A DNA stretch of 64,000 nucleotides from Glycomyces xiaoerkulensis (lineage in GTDB: Bacteria > Actinomycetota > Actinomycetes > Mycobacteriales > Micromonosporaceae). Below the pieces are notes generated by a model. That model did not search any database and was not told the DNA's origin. It was given only the letters and a program-made list of their open reading frames with translations. The DNA is taken from positions 25,254 through 89,253 of the forward strand of contig NZ_PGGV01000034.1 of NCBI RefSeq assembly GCF_002798405.1, given 5' to 3'. This document shows, one piece after another, positions 23,349 through 32,209 of the stretch. How positions within the stretch are numbered: the first letter of the stretch is position 1; the number at the start of each line of letters is the position of its first letter. Made by a program: the position numbers and the translations under genes.

Positions 23349-24827
23349 TCATTGCAGGGTGAAGTCGACCACGGCCTCGGTGCCGCCGTCGCCGAGGGGC
23401 CGCATGTCGATGGTGCCGCGCAGCTCCCCGGTGACGAGCGTGTGGACGATCTGCAGTCCGAGCCGGTTGGAGGCGGCGATCCGGAAGCCCTCCGGCAGGC
23501 CCTTGCCCTGGTCGCTGACCGTGACGCGGAACCGGTCGCCGTCCCGCTCGACGCCGATGACGACCTCGCCCTCCTGTCCGGGCGGGTAGGCGTGTTCGAC
23601 CGCGTTCTGGATCAGCTCGTTGACGACCATCACCAGCGGGGTCGCGTACTCGCTGGGCAGCACCCCGAAAGTGCCCTCGCGGCGGAGCTTCACCTTCGAT
23701 TCGGCCACCGAGACCTCCACGGCCATCGAGGCCACGCGGTCGACGATGTGGTCGAAGCCGACCGACTCGTCCGACGACTGCGCCAGCGTCTCGTGGACCA
23801 GCGCGATCGAGGCCACCCGCGTCACCGACTCCTCCAGCGAGACTCGCGCCTGCGGGGAGCCGACGCGGCGGGCCTGGAGCCGCAGCAGCGCGGCCACGGT
23901 CTGGAGGTTGTTCTTGACGCGGTGGTGGATCTCCCGGATCGTGGCGTCCTTGGTGACCAGCTCCCGGTCGAGGCGCCGCACCTCGGTGACATCGCGGACC
24001 AGCACCAGGGCGCCGGCCGCCTTGCCGCCGGGCCGCAGCGGCAGCGCCCTCATCAGGACCGTGGCGCCGCGCGCCTCGATCTCCTTGCGGCGGGGGGTGC
24101 CGCCGGCCAGCGCCTCGGTGATGCGGCGGGCGATGTCGGCGCCGGCCTGGCCGTCGCCGGGCAGGCTGCGGGTCAGCTCGGCCAGGTCGCGGTCGCGCAG
24201 GTGCCCGGTCACGCCCATGCGCCGGTAGGCCGACAGGGCGTTGGGCGAGGAGTAGCGGACCAGACCGTCGGCGCCGATCCGGACCAGGCCGTCGCCGATC
24301 CGCGGGGCGGTGGTCGGCTCGCCGGGCAGCAGCGGCGGCGGGAATCCGCCGTCGGTGAGCATCTGGACCAGGTAGTCGGCGGTCTTGAGGTAGTTGAGCT
24401 CCAGGTGGGAGGGGCTGCGGGTGTCGGAGAGGTTGGTGTCGCGGGCGGCTACGGCGATCACCTGGCTCCGGTCGCGGCGCCGGACCGGGATGGCCTCGTG
24501 GCGGGCGGCGACGTCGCCGCGCCAGACCGGGTCGCCCTCGCGGTGGATCCGGCCCTCGGCGAAGGCGATGCCCAGGTGACGGGCGTCCTCGCCGTCGACG
24601 ATGCGCCCCACCTGGTCCTCCTCGTAGGCCGTCGGCCCGGTGGTGGGCCGGACCTGGGCGAGGCAGACGAACCGGCCCGGGCGGTCCTCGACCACGCCCC
24701 ACAGCAGGAAGTCGGCGAAGGACAGGTCGGCCAGGAGCTGCCACTCGGCGACCAGCCGCTGCAGATGGGCGGCGGAGTTCGACGACAGGGAGGTGTGGGA
24801 GCTGATCACGTCGCGCAGTGTTGACAC
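23349..24827 (-). CDS. pdtaS: PdtaS-like cytosolic sensor histidine kinase
   Basis: A 492-residue soluble kinase. A GAF-like domain (~10-150) and PAS-like region (~175-290) precede a HisKA_2 dimerisation helix with the phosphorylated His in IREIHHRVKNNLQTVAALLR near residue 295. A HATPase domain follows (VVNELIQNAVEHAY, DQGKGLPEGF, LGLQIVHTLV). Mycobacterial PdtaS pairs with PdtaR, an ANTAR antiterminator that binds RNA; pdtaR is not in the window. In Mycobacterium pdtaS is next to whiB1; here the sulfur operon lies between them. The ATG at 24827 is used. Confidence 0.9.
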   Translation of the reverse strand: MSTLRDVISSHTSLSSNSAAHLQRLVAEWQLLADLSFADFLLWGVVEDRPGRFVCLAQVRPTTGPTAYEEDQVGRIVDGEDARHLGIAFAEGRIHREGDPVWRGDVAARHEAIPVRRRDRSQVIAVAARDTNLSDTRSPSHLELNYLKTADYLVQMLTDGGFPPPLLPGEPTTAPRIGDGLVRIGADGLVRYSSPNALSAYRRMGVTGHLRDRDLAELTRSLPGDGQAGADIARRITEALAGGTPRRKEIEARGATVLMRALPLRPGGKAAGALVLVRDVTEVRRLDRELVTKDATIREIHHRVKNNLQTVAALLRLQARRVGSPQARVSLEESVTRVASIALVHETLAQSSDESVGFDHIVDRVASMAVEVSVAESKVKLRREGTFGVLPSEYATPLVMVVNELIQNAVEHAYPPGQEGEVVIGVERDGDRFRVTVSDQGKGLPEGFRIAASNRLGLQIVHTLVTGELRGTIDMRPLGDGGTEAVVDFTLQ

Positions 24828-24877
24828 GCGACCATCCTAGCGGCGAACCCGCCCGCCGCCGCGGTCCCGATTCCCGG

Positions 24878-25180
24878 CTAAGGCAGCGTCATATCTGGTT
24901 TGTCCAGCTCTTCGACGTTGACGTCCTTGAAGCTCAGGACCCGGACGTGCTTGACGAAGCGGGCCGGCCGGTACATGTCCCACACCCAGGCGTCGTGCAT
25001 CTCGACCTCGAAGTAGGTCTCGGCGTCGGCGCCGCGCACGTGGACCTCCACCGCGTTGGCCAGGTAGAACCGCCGCTCGGTCTCGACGACGTAGGTGAAC
25101 TGCTGCACGATGTCCCGGTACTCCCGGTACAGCCGCAGCTCCATGTCGGTCTCGTACTTTTCGAGGTCCTCGGCGCTCAA
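24878..25180 (-). CDS. DUF2469 protein
   Basis: A 100-residue conserved actinobacterial protein (MSAEDLEKYETDMELRLYRE, EVEMHDAWVWDMYRP, VRVLSFKDVNVEEL). Its biochemical role is not known. Its ATG overlaps the rnhB stop by four bases. The same pairing rnhB-DUF2469 exists across Actinobacteria, so it probably acts in the same process or simply rides with the ribosomal maturation operon. It appears acidic, soluble and without repeats. Confidence 0.93.
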   Translation of the reverse strand: MSAEDLEKYETDMELRLYREYRDIVQQFTYVVETERRFYLANAVEVHVRGADAETYFEVEMHDAWVWDMYRPARFVKHVRVLSFKDVNVEELDKPDMTLP

Positions 25181-25899
25181 CGCTCCTCCTTCTCAACGGC
25201 CGTTCCCACGATAGTGCGCGCCGACCCCGCGCGCCCCGCGGCTGGCCCGCCGGCGCCGCGGTCCAGGTGGACGGCCACATTCGCGTACGACAGCCGGTGC
25301 GCCTCGCACGGACCCCACCGCTCCAGCGCCGCCGAGTGGGCGCGCGTCCCGTACCCCTTGTGACCGGAGAAGCCGTAGCGGGGGTGGCGGCCGTCCAGCT
25401 CCTCCATCAGCCTGTCGCGGGTGACCTTGGCGACCACGCCGGCGGCGGCCACGCACGCCGCGGTCCGGTCGCCCTTGACCACGCCCAAGGAGGGGACCGG
25501 CATCCCCGGCACCCGGAAGCCGTCGGTGAGGACGTAGCCGGGGCGCACCGCCAGGCGCGCCACCGCCAGCCGCATGCCCTCCAGGTTGCACGCCCCGAGC
25601 CCGCGCTCGTCGATCTCGGCCGGCTCGTAGGCGGCCACCGCCAGGTGGGCCCGGCCGCGCCCGAGCCGCTCGAAGACGCGCTCGCGGGAGGCGGCCGTCA
25701 TCAGCTTGGAATCGTCGAGCTCGTCGAGGCGGGCGCGCGGCGGCAGGATCACGGCCGCCACCACCAGCGGCCCGGCGCAGGCGCCCCGGCCGGCCTCGTC
25801 GACCCCGGCCACCGGGCCGAGGCCCCGCCGCTGCAGTGCCGCCTCCAACGCGTACAGGTCGCCCTCGCGGCGCATCCGGGACTGAACTGGACGCAGCAC
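25177..25899 (-). CDS. rnhB: ribonuclease HII
   Basis: A 240-residue enzyme that cleaves RNA in RNA/DNA hybrids and at single ribonucleotides. The metal-binding acidic residues appear in GVDEAGRGACAGPLVVAA and LDDSKLMTAASRE, the third in VLTDGF, with KGYGT and H near the C-terminus. The GTG at 25899 is used, two bases after the lepB stop; an ATG at 25875 is also possible. The C-terminal ~25 residues are a glycine/alanine-rich tail. It is part of the rplS-lepB-rnhB-DUF2469 transcription block. Confidence 0.93.
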   Translation of the reverse strand: MLRPVQSRMRREGDLYALEAALQRRGLGPVAGVDEAGRGACAGPLVVAAVILPPRARLDELDDSKLMTAASRERVFERLGRGRAHLAVAAYEPAEIDERGLGACNLEGMRLAVARLAVRPGYVLTDGFRVPGMPVPSLGVVKGDRTAACVAAAGVVAKVTRDRLMEELDGRHPRYGFSGHKGYGTRAHSAALERWGPCEAHRLSYANVAVHLDRGAGGPAAGRAGSARTIVGTAVEKEER

Positions 25900-25901
25900 G
25901 G

Positions 25902-26603
25902 TCAGGACGGTTCGGGGACGCCCTCGAACGTCTCCGGGGCGGAGAACCAGGTCGCGTTGTCGAAGGGCCAGAACAGCACGAACGCCTTGCCGATGACGTC
26001 GTCGGCGTCGACTGTCGAGGAGACCACGTCGCCGCCGGTGCGGACGTAGCGCTCGCGCGAGTCGCCCGAGGCCTCTCGGTGGTCGCCCATCACCCACACC
26101 CGGCCGTCGGGGACCACGACGTCGAAGGCGTCGGGGCTCGGCGCGTCCCGCTCGCCGGTCAGCGGGTCGGCGTACAGGTAGTCGCCCTCCTCGAGCGGAT
26201 GCCCGTTGACGGTGATCCGTCCGTCGTCGTCGCAGCACACCACGTGGTCGCCGCCGACGGCGATCACCCGCTTGATGAACTCGTCCTCGTCGAAGTTCGA
26301 CCGCCACGACTCGGGGGCGGTGAACACGACGATGTCGCCCCGCTCGGGCTCGGAGAAGTCGTAGACGAGCTTGTTGACCAGCACCCGGTCGTTGAGCTCG
26401 AGCGTCGTCTCCATCGAACCGGAAGGGATGTAATAGGTCTGGATGACGAACGAGCGCACCAGCACGGCTACGAGGATGGCCACCCCGAGCAGGATGGGCA
26501 GTTCCTTCCAGAACGACCCCTTCTTCTTCCGGGGTTGCTTATCGGAGGATTCCTCGGCGCCGCCACCGCCGTCGGCGCCCGGCGTCTGCCCTTCTTCGAT
26601 CAC
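25902..26603 (-). CDS. lepB: signal peptidase I, second copy
   Basis: A 233-residue type I signal peptidase. A short polar N-terminus is followed by one transmembrane segment (~36-56), then the catalytic serine in IPSGSMETTL and the lysine in FIKRVIAVGGDHV. The box VPDGRVWVMGDHREASGDSR and Y/F-rich C-terminus complete the family pattern. It removes signal peptides from exported proteins at the outer membrane face. GTG start at 26603 overlaps the first lepB stop by four bases. It lacks the long proline/arginine-rich extension of its neighbour. Confidence 0.93.
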   Translation of the reverse strand: MIEEGQTPGADGGGGAEESSDKQPRKKKGSFWKELPILLGVAILVAVLVRSFVIQTYYIPSGSMETTLELNDRVLVNKLVYDFSEPERGDIVVFTAPESWRSNFDEDEFIKRVIAVGGDHVVCCDDDGRITVNGHPLEEGDYLYADPLTGERDAPSPDAFDVVVPDGRVWVMGDHREASGDSRERYVRTGGDVVSSTVDADDVIGKAFVLFWPFDNATWFSAPETFEGVPEPS

Positions 26604-27772
26604 GGTGCGAGTCTACGCGGTCGCGCCGCGACCGCTGGGGCGCCCATCACCGTGGCGGGCAAGGCGGGCGGAAGTTGGCCGTGGAACGGGGCATGGCTCC
26701 CCGGAGCGGGGAGCGCCTCGGTCCTCCCGTCCGCGGGGTCCTCCAGGACGTCGAAGGAGTCGGGGATCTCCAGGTTCCGGGCGCGGTCGGTCGGCCACAC
26801 CAGGCTGATGGCCCTGCCGATGATGTTCTCGACCGGCACCGGGCCCTGGCAGCGCGAGTCCTGGGAGTTGCCGCGGTGGTCGCCCATGACCCACACGTGC
26901 CCCTCGGGCACGGCCACCTCCTCGAACCGTCGCGCGTGGCACGAGCCCGGCTCGACGTCCATTGGGGCGTTGTCGTAGACGTACTCGTCCTCGTGGAGCG
27001 AGATCCCGTTGACCACCACGTTGCCGTCGTCGTCGCAGCAGGCGACCGAATCGCCGCCGACCGCGATCACCCGCTTGATGAAGTCCTTCTCGTCGGGCTC
27101 GGCCAGACCGACCAGGTCGAGCACGGCGGTGGTGAAGTCGGAGACGAGGCTGCCGCCACCGGTGGGCCGGTACTCCGGGTCCCACCGGTCGGTGCCGCGG
27201 AAGACCACGACCTCGCCGCGCTGCGGGGAGCGCAGCACGGAGGTGAGCTTGAGGACCAGGACCTTGTCGCCCTCCTGGAGGGTCTGCTCCATGGAACCGG
27301 AGGGGATGTAGAACGGCTGGACGGCGAACGTCCGCAGCAGCACCGCCGCCGAGAACGCCACCACCAGCAGCAGCGGCAGCTCGACCCACAGCGACAGGTA
27401 ATGGCGCTTGTGAGGCTGCGACAGGCGGCTCTCGGGCCCCTTCTTCGGCGGTTCTCCGCCCGCCGGGGCCGGTCGGCGGCCCGCGAACTGCCGGTGGGTT
27501 CCGGTGACGCGGTCGTAGGATCCCGTGACCTGCGGCCGGGAGCCGGTGCGTCCGTCGCCGACGCGCGGGGCGCGCTCGGAGGGGGAGCCCGCCCGGGGCC
27601 CGGCGGGTCCGCGTCCGGGCGGTGGGGCGCCGCGCCGCACGGGACGCCGGCCGGGTGGAGGCGGAGGCGGGGCGCCCGCGGACGGGTCGCCGGGTCCGGG
27701 TAGCCGGCCCCAGTCGATGCGGCGGCGCGGACGCTCCGGGGGCGCGCCGTCGTCGGGGGGGCCGGGTCTCAT
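26600..27772 (-). CDS. lepB: signal peptidase I with long proline-rich N-terminal extension
   Basis: A 390-residue type I signal peptidase. Residues 1-~120 are basic and proline-rich (many PPP, RRG and GRGP segments), probably disordered and cytoplasmic. The membrane helix is at ~127-148, the serine in IPSGSMEQTL and the lysine in FIKRVIAVGGDSV. The C-terminus adds about 45 residues after the final SPase box. The ATG at 27772 is chosen over a TTG at 27802. Two adjacent peptidases suggest divided substrate sets; one may process the Ni-SOD precursor, which lacks a neighbouring SodX. Confidence 0.92.
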   Translation of the reverse strand: MRPGPPDDGAPPERPRRRIDWGRLPGPGDPSAGAPPPPPPGRRPVRRGAPPPGRGPAGPRAGSPSERAPRVGDGRTGSRPQVTGSYDRVTGTHRQFAGRRPAPAGGEPPKKGPESRLSQPHKRHYLSLWVELPLLLVVAFSAAVLLRTFAVQPFYIPSGSMEQTLQEGDKVLVLKLTSVLRSPQRGEVVVFRGTDRWDPEYRPTGGGSLVSDFTTAVLDLVGLAEPDEKDFIKRVIAVGGDSVACCDDDGNVVVNGISLHEDEYVYDNAPMDVEPGSCHARRFEEVAVPEGHVWVMGDHRGNSQDSRCQGPVPVENIIGRAISLVWPTDRARNLEIPDSFDVLEDPADGRTEALPAPGSHAPFHGQLPPALPATVMGAPAVAARPRRLAP

Positions 27773-27810
27773 GCGGACGAGCCTAACGGAAAACGCCGAC
27801 AAAGAGAAAA

Positions 27811-27832
27811 CCCCGGACGCTCGGGTCCGGGG
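27811..27832 (-). terminator. rho-independent terminator after rplS
   Basis: On the minus strand the arms CCCCGGAC / GTCCGGGG are followed by TTTTCTCTTT. It lies 20 bases past the rplS stop and just before the first lepB gene, so much of the upstream ribosomal transcript should end here. Confidence 0.85.
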
Positions 27833-27852
27833 CCGAAAGCGTATGGCGCGGG

Positions 27853-28203
27853 CTAGGCTTCGCGCTTCTCCTTGATCTTGGTCGCCGCCTTGCCCTTGCG
27901 TCCGCGCAGGTAGTAGAGCTTGGCGCGGCGGACCTTGCCCCGCTGGGCGATCTCGATCTTGTCGATCATCGGTCCGTGGACCGGGAAGGTGCGCTCGACG
28001 CCGATGCCGTAGCTCAGCTTGCGGACGGTGAAGGTCTCACCGATGCCGGCGCCGTGGCGGCGGATGACGACGCCCTGGAACACCTGGACACGGGACCGCG
28101 CACCCTCCTGCACTCGGACGTGCACTCGGACGGTGTCACCGGGACGGAAGTCCGGCAGGTCGGCCCGCATGGAAGCAGCGTTCAGCTCATCCAGAACGTT
28201 CAT
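27853..28203 (-). CDS. rplS: 50S ribosomal protein L19
   Basis: A 116-residue L19 with the family core [43 protein letters not shown] and the basic end [19 protein letters not shown]. It sits at the 30S-50S interface. The ATG at 28203 ([13 protein letters not shown]) follows GAGGG. A terminator with a U-run follows. Confidence 0.97.
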   Translation of the reverse strand: MNVLDELNAASMRADLPDFRPGDTVRVHVRVQEGARSRVQVFQGVVIRRHGAGIGETFTVRKLSYGIGVERTFPVHGPMIDKIEIAQRGKVRRAKLYYLRGRKGKAATKIKEKREA

Positions 28204-28293
28204 TGATCTCAACCCTCGTTGATTCAGAAAAGATGCTCAGTCATTCGCCGCGAGTGGTCCGGCCTGAACGATCCGCACATCACGGCAACTTCA

Positions 28294-29064
28294 CTACTCT
28301 GCCACATAGTCGTCGGGCAGATCGAAGCCGGCCCCTCGGAGTAGGCGCCGGTCACGTTCGTCGAGGCTAGCGCGGGCCGGACCGGCGAGCAAGTCGGGGC
28401 GGGCGGCGGCGGTGCGCAGCAGCGCCCGGTCGCGGCGCCACCGCTCCACCCTGCCGTGGTCGCCCGACAGCAGCACCGGCGGAACGTCGTGGCCCCGCCA
28501 CGAGGCCGGGCGGGTGTAGGCGGGCGCCTCCAGCAGACCGTCGTTGTGGGACTCGTCGGCCAGGGACGCGGCGTTGCCGAGCACGCCCGGCAGCAGCCGG
28601 GCCACGGCCTCGACGATGGCCAGGACGGCGACCTCGCCGCCGAACAGGACGTAGTCCCCTATCGACACCTCGGTGACGGTCATGCGCTCGGCGGCGTGGT
28701 CGACCACCCGCTGGTCGATGCCCTCGTACCGTCCACAGGCGAACATCAGCCAGGGCTCGCCCGCGAGCTCGCGCGCCATCGCCTGGGTGAACGGCCGCCC
28801 GGCCGGGCTCGTCACCAGCAGATGCGGCCGCTCCTCCCCCGGGATCAGCTCGTCGAAGCACTCGCCCCACGGCTGCGGCTTCATCACCATGCCCGCGCCG
28901 CCGCCGGCGGGCGGGCCGTCCACCGAGTGGTGGACATCGTGGGTCCAGCGCCGGAGGTCGTGGACGTTCAGATCGAGCAGGCCCCGCTCGCGGGCGCGGC
29001 CGATGAGCGACAGCTCCAGCGGTGCGAGGTATTCGGGGAAGACCGAGACCACGTCGACTCGCAT
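28294..29064 (-). CDS. trmD: tRNA (guanine(37)-N1)-methyltransferase
   Basis: A 256-residue SPOUT-fold enzyme that methylates G37 next to the anticodon to prevent frameshifting. Signatures are [45 protein letters not shown] and the knot region [16 protein letters not shown]. The ATG at 29064 shares its A with the rimM stop (TGATG), giving translational coupling; a GTG one codon earlier is possible. Length is normal. Confidence 0.96.
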   Translation of the reverse strand: MRVDVVSVFPEYLAPLELSLIGRARERGLLDLNVHDLRRWTHDVHHSVDGPPAGGGAGMVMKPQPWGECFDELIPGEERPHLLVTSPAGRPFTQAMARELAGEPWLMFACGRYEGIDQRVVDHAAERMTVTEVSIGDYVLFGGEVAVLAIVEAVARLLPGVLGNAASLADESHNDGLLEAPAYTRPASWRGHDVPPVLLSGDHGRVERWRRDRALLRTAAARPDLLAGPARASLDERDRRLLRGAGFDLPDDYVAE

Positions 29065-29564
29065 CACAGCTCCAGCAGGCCGGGAGGCAGGTCCACGGCG
29101 ACGGTCTCGGCGTCGAGGTCGATCTCGCGGATCATCTCCTCGACGAACGGGATGAGCGCCGGACGCTCGCCGCGGCGCCTTACCACCAGCGTGTCGTGGG
29201 CCGGGCCGTGGTCGACCCTGGAGACCGTCCCGATCTCGGTTCCGTCGGCCTCGACGACGGTGAGACCGATGAGCTGGACGTCGTGCAGTTCGTCGTCCTC
29301 GATCTCCTCGGCGGGATCGATCTCGACGCTCAACTCCGTGCCGCGCAGGGCCTCGGCGGCGTCGCGGCCGCGGACGCCCTCGAGCACCAGCATCGGGCGC
29401 CCCTGATGCCAGCGCACGCTCTCGGCCCGCAGCGTCCCGGAGCCGGTCCGGAACTCGGCGCCGGGCCGGAAGCGGCGTTCGGGCTCATCGGTGCGGACCT
29501 CGACGACGACCTCGCCGCGCACCCCGTGCGGGCGGACGATCCTGCCCACCACGACCTGTGTCAA
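29064..29564 (-). CDS. rimM: ribosome maturation factor RimM
   Basis: A 166-residue 16S processing factor that binds S19. The N-terminus ([18 protein letters not shown]) and PRC-barrel region ([32 protein letters not shown]) are typical. The TTG at 29564 is chosen because GGGAGAGG lies eight bases upstream and homologues begin with the same residues. A GTG at 29591 would add nine residues through a hairpin. Confidence 0.93.
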   Translation of the reverse strand: MTQVVVGRIVRPHGVRGEVVVEVRTDEPERRFRPGAEFRTGSGTLRAESVRWHQGRPMLVLEGVRGRDAAEALRGTELSVEIDPAEEIEDDELHDVQLIGLTVVEADGTEIGTVSRVDHGPAHDTLVVRRRGERPALIPFVEEMIREIDLDAETVAVDLPPGLLEL

Positions 29565-29588
29565 CGGTGCAACCTCTCCCAACACGAA

Positions 29589-29619
29589 CACGGCCCCGGA
29601 GGCGGACTCCGGGGCCGTG
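29589..29619. terminator. hairpin between khpA and rimM
   Basis: Perfect 12-base arms (CACGGCCCCGGA / TCCGGGGCCGTG) with a seven-base loop lie ten bases after the khpA stop. On the minus strand the downstream stretch TTCGTGTTG is weakly U-rich. It may attenuate rather than end transcription of the rpsP operon. Confidence 0.6.
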
Positions 29620-29628
29620 CGGCGAGAC

Positions 29629-29859
29629 TCAGTAGGAATCTACGACCTCGACTCGGATGCCGCGGCCTCCGATCGAGCCGATGACCTGACGCAAGGCGTT
29701 GACGGTCCGACCACCCCGGCCGATGACGGTCCCGAGGTCGTCCGGGTTGACCCGGACCTCGAGGCGTTTGCCGCGACGGGAGTCGACCAGACGGACCCTG
29801 ACATCGTCGGGGTGGTCGACGATGCCTTTGACGAGGTGTTCAAGCGCTGGCCGCAACAC
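29629..29859 (-). CDS. khpA: KH-domain RNA-binding protein KhpA
   Basis: A 76-residue protein with a single KH domain, GTVIGRGGRTVNALRQVIGS as the RNA-binding GxxG loop. GGGGAG lies five bases before the GTG start. KhpA proteins, often with KhpB/Jag, act in RNA binding and cell-division control. The gene lies two bases after rpsP, as in many Actinobacteria. Confidence 0.94.
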   Translation of the reverse strand: MLRPALEHLVKGIVDHPDDVRVRLVDSRRGKRLEVRVNPDDLGTVIGRGGRTVNALRQVIGSIGGRGIRVEVVDSY

Positions 29860-29861
29860 GA

Positions 29862-30461
29862 TTACTCCCCTTTGTCTTCAGCGGGCGCGGCCGACTTGGA
29901 CTCGGCATTGGCCTCAGTCTCGGCTTCGCCCTCGGACTCGGCCTCGGCCTTCGCCTTCGGCTCGGACTTGGTCTCGGACTTCTCGTCGGTCTTCGCCTTC
30001 GGCTCGGACTTGGCCGACTCGTCCTGCTTCTCGGCGCTCTTCTTGGACTTCGAAGTCGACTTCTTCGCGGACTTCTTGGCCTTCTCCGCCTCGGCGGCCT
30101 CGGCCGCCTTGGCCGGGTCGATGCCGACCTCCTTGAGGGCGGCGGCGTAGAGCGCGTCCTTGTCGGGCTTCGGCTCCGCCTCCTCGAGCGGGGCCGGGGC
30201 CGGCAGGCCCTTGAAATGCTGCCAGTCGCCGGTCTTGCACAACAGCTTCTTGACCGGCTCCGACGGCTGGGCGCCCACCCCGAGCCAGTACTGGACCCGC
30301 TCCGAATCGATGTTGATGCGGGACGGGCTCTCCTTCGGGTGATAGATACCGAGGTTCTCGATAACCTTGCCGTCCCGCTTGGTGCGGGAATCGGCCACGA
30401 CGATGCGGTACTGAGGACTTCTGATCTTCCCCAGTCGCGTGAGGCGAATCTTTACTGCCAC
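29862..30461 (-). CDS. rpsP: 30S ribosomal protein S16 with long charged tail
   Basis: The first ~85 residues are a normal S16 ([39 protein letters not shown]). Most S16 proteins end at 80-100 residues; this one runs to 199. The tail from ~115 is almost only A, E, K and S, with repeated KSEPKAK units and an acidic end. It is likely disordered. A longer tail occurs in other actinomycetes but its use is unknown. GTG start. Confidence 0.96.
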   Translation of the reverse strand: MAVKIRLTRLGKIRSPQYRIVVADSRTKRDGKVIENLGIYHPKESPSRINIDSERVQYWLGVGAQPSEPVKKLLCKTGDWQHFKGLPAPAPLEEAEPKPDKDALYAAALKEVGIDPAKAAEAAEAEKAKKSAKKSTSKSKKSAEKQDESAKSEPKAKTDEKSETKSEPKAKAEAESEGEAETEANAESKSAAPAEDKGE

Positions 30462-30626
30462 GTTCCTGTAACTCCTGTAGTAAGGATCACGTCAGCGCAG
30501 CCGCTTGCCAGAGTGGAGATGTGCTGGATCGCGGCGGCACTAGGACCTGGCTTTGCGTCACGGTTGTTGAGAGGGCACCCGTCCCAAAGCTCATGTACAG
30601 CGTCGAAGTGTAGCGCACCTGGCCGA

Positions 30627-32033
30627 TCAGTACGCCCGCGACAGGTAGGCGATGAGACCGGCCTCATCCAGGCCGTCCGGGACGGTGCCGTCGGGTCGCT
30701 GCAGGACCCGGACGGTGACGCCCGATTCGGCGGCCTCGGCCTCGCCGTCGAGGCCGCAGGCCTCCCACGGGATCCTGGCGACGCCGGTCTGGCCGACCTC
30801 GATCGCCTCGGCCACGGTAGAGACGTCGGCGGTCAGCGCCTCGCGACGCTCCAGGGCCTCGTCATAGAGGCTCTGCTGGTCGGCGTCGAGCGCGGTGGCG
30901 ACCGCCTCGGCGATCATGCCGAGCGGCACGCTCTCCTTGGTGCCGCCGATGCGGCGCACCAGCGTGGCCTCGCCGTTCTTCAGGTCGCGCGGGCCGATCT
31001 CGACGCGCACCGGGTAGCCCCGCAGCTCGGCGTCGACCGCGCGGCGCCCGAACGCGACGTCGCCGCGGGTGTCGAGCCGGGTGCGGACACCGTCGCCCTT
31101 GAGCTCCTCGTAGACCTTCCGGGCCGCCGAGTGGACCTCATCGGAGTCCTTGACGACCATGACGTGGGCCTGGACCGGGGCCAGCCGGGGCGGCACGCGC
31201 AGCCCGGAGTCGTCGCCGTGGCCCATGATCAGGCCGCCGACCATGCGCGTCGAAGTGCCCCACGAGGTCGTCCAGCCGTGGTGCTGCTGACCGTCCGAAC
31301 CCAGGTACTGGATGTCGAAGGCCTGGGAGAAGTTCTGGCCCAGCTCGTGCGAGGTGCCCATCTGGAGGGCCTTGCCGTCGCGCATGAGCGCCTCGCAGCC
31401 GAAGGTGTTCAGCGCTCCGGCGAAGCGCTCGGCCTCGGTCTTGATGCCGCGCAGCACCGGCATGGCGAGCACGGTCTCCATGAAGTCGGCGTAGACGTCG
31501 TGGAGGATGCGCAGCGTGAACTCGTGCGCCTCCTCGTAAGTGGAGTGGACGGTGTGCCCCTCCTGCCACAGGAACTCCGAGGAGCGCAGGAACAGCCGGG
31601 TGCGCAGCTCGTAGCGCATGACGTTGCACCACTGGTTGAGCTGCAGCGGCAGGTCCCGGTACGACTTCACCCACTTCGCCATGTACTCGCCGATGATGGT
31701 CTCGGAGGTGGGGCGCACCGCCAGGGGCTCCTCGAGCTCCTTCCCCCCGCCGTGGGTGACCATCCACACCTCGGGGGCGAAGCCCTCGACGTGGTCGGCC
31801 TCCCGGTGGAAGTACGACTCGGGGATCAGCAGCGGGAACGAGGCGTTCTCGGTGCCGGTCTCCTTGATGCGGGCGTCCATCTCGTCGACCATCCGCTCCC
31901 ACAGCGCGAACCCGGACGGTCGGATGACCTGCTGGCCCTTGGCCGGGCCGTTCTCGGCAAGCTGGGCCTTGGCGACGACGTCCTGGTACCAGCGAGGGAA
32001 GTCCTCGCTCTGCGGTGTGAGTACTTTGGCCAT
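30627..32033 (-). CDS. proS: prolyl-tRNA synthetase, compact (ProS3-like) type
   Basis: A 468-residue class II synthetase that charges tRNA-Pro. It lacks the editing insertion of the long bacterial ProS form and begins MAKVLTPQSEDFPRWYQDV like the short eukaryote/archaea-type enzymes. Catalytic signatures include LAVRPTSETII, RTRLFLRSSEFLWQEGHT and HHGWTTSWGTSTRMVGG. An anticodon-binding domain and C-terminal region follow and end YLSRAY. The ATG at 32033 is used. It is divergent from the P-type ATPase gene. Confidence 0.95.
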   Translation of the reverse strand: MAKVLTPQSEDFPRWYQDVVAKAQLAENGPAKGQQVIRPSGFALWERMVDEMDARIKETGTENASFPLLIPESYFHREADHVEGFAPEVWMVTHGGGKELEEPLAVRPTSETIIGEYMAKWVKSYRDLPLQLNQWCNVMRYELRTRLFLRSSEFLWQEGHTVHSTYEEAHEFTLRILHDVYADFMETVLAMPVLRGIKTEAERFAGALNTFGCEALMRDGKALQMGTSHELGQNFSQAFDIQYLGSDGQQHHGWTTSWGTSTRMVGGLIMGHGDDSGLRVPPRLAPVQAHVMVVKDSDEVHSAARKVYEELKGDGVRTRLDTRGDVAFGRRAVDAELRGYPVRVEIGPRDLKNGEATLVRRIGGTKESVPLGMIAEAVATALDADQQSLYDEALERREALTADVSTVAEAIEVGQTGVARIPWEACGLDGEAEAAESGVTVRVLQRPDGTVPDGLDEAGLIAYLSRAY

Positions 32034-32209
32034 GGTCAGGGATTCTACGAGGTGGGCACCGCGGGCGTTCGGGCGGAGCGCCCCGGTGCGAGGCCGGCCC
32101 GTCTCCGCGATTCGGCCGACCGGCGGTGGTCCCGGCGAAGGAGCTCCGGGACCGATCATCGGTACTTCGGCGGAACCCCGACCGTGCGGCGATCGCATAA
32201 GCTGGCGAG

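Noticed and set aside
21381..24824. A long plus-strand frame across sulfite reductase and pdtaS
   Set aside because: Shadow of conserved minus-strand genes.
26600..27389. An alternative minus-strand frame in the first lepB gene
   Set aside because: Shadow of the signal peptidase gene, which has its Ser and Lys motifs in the accepted frame.
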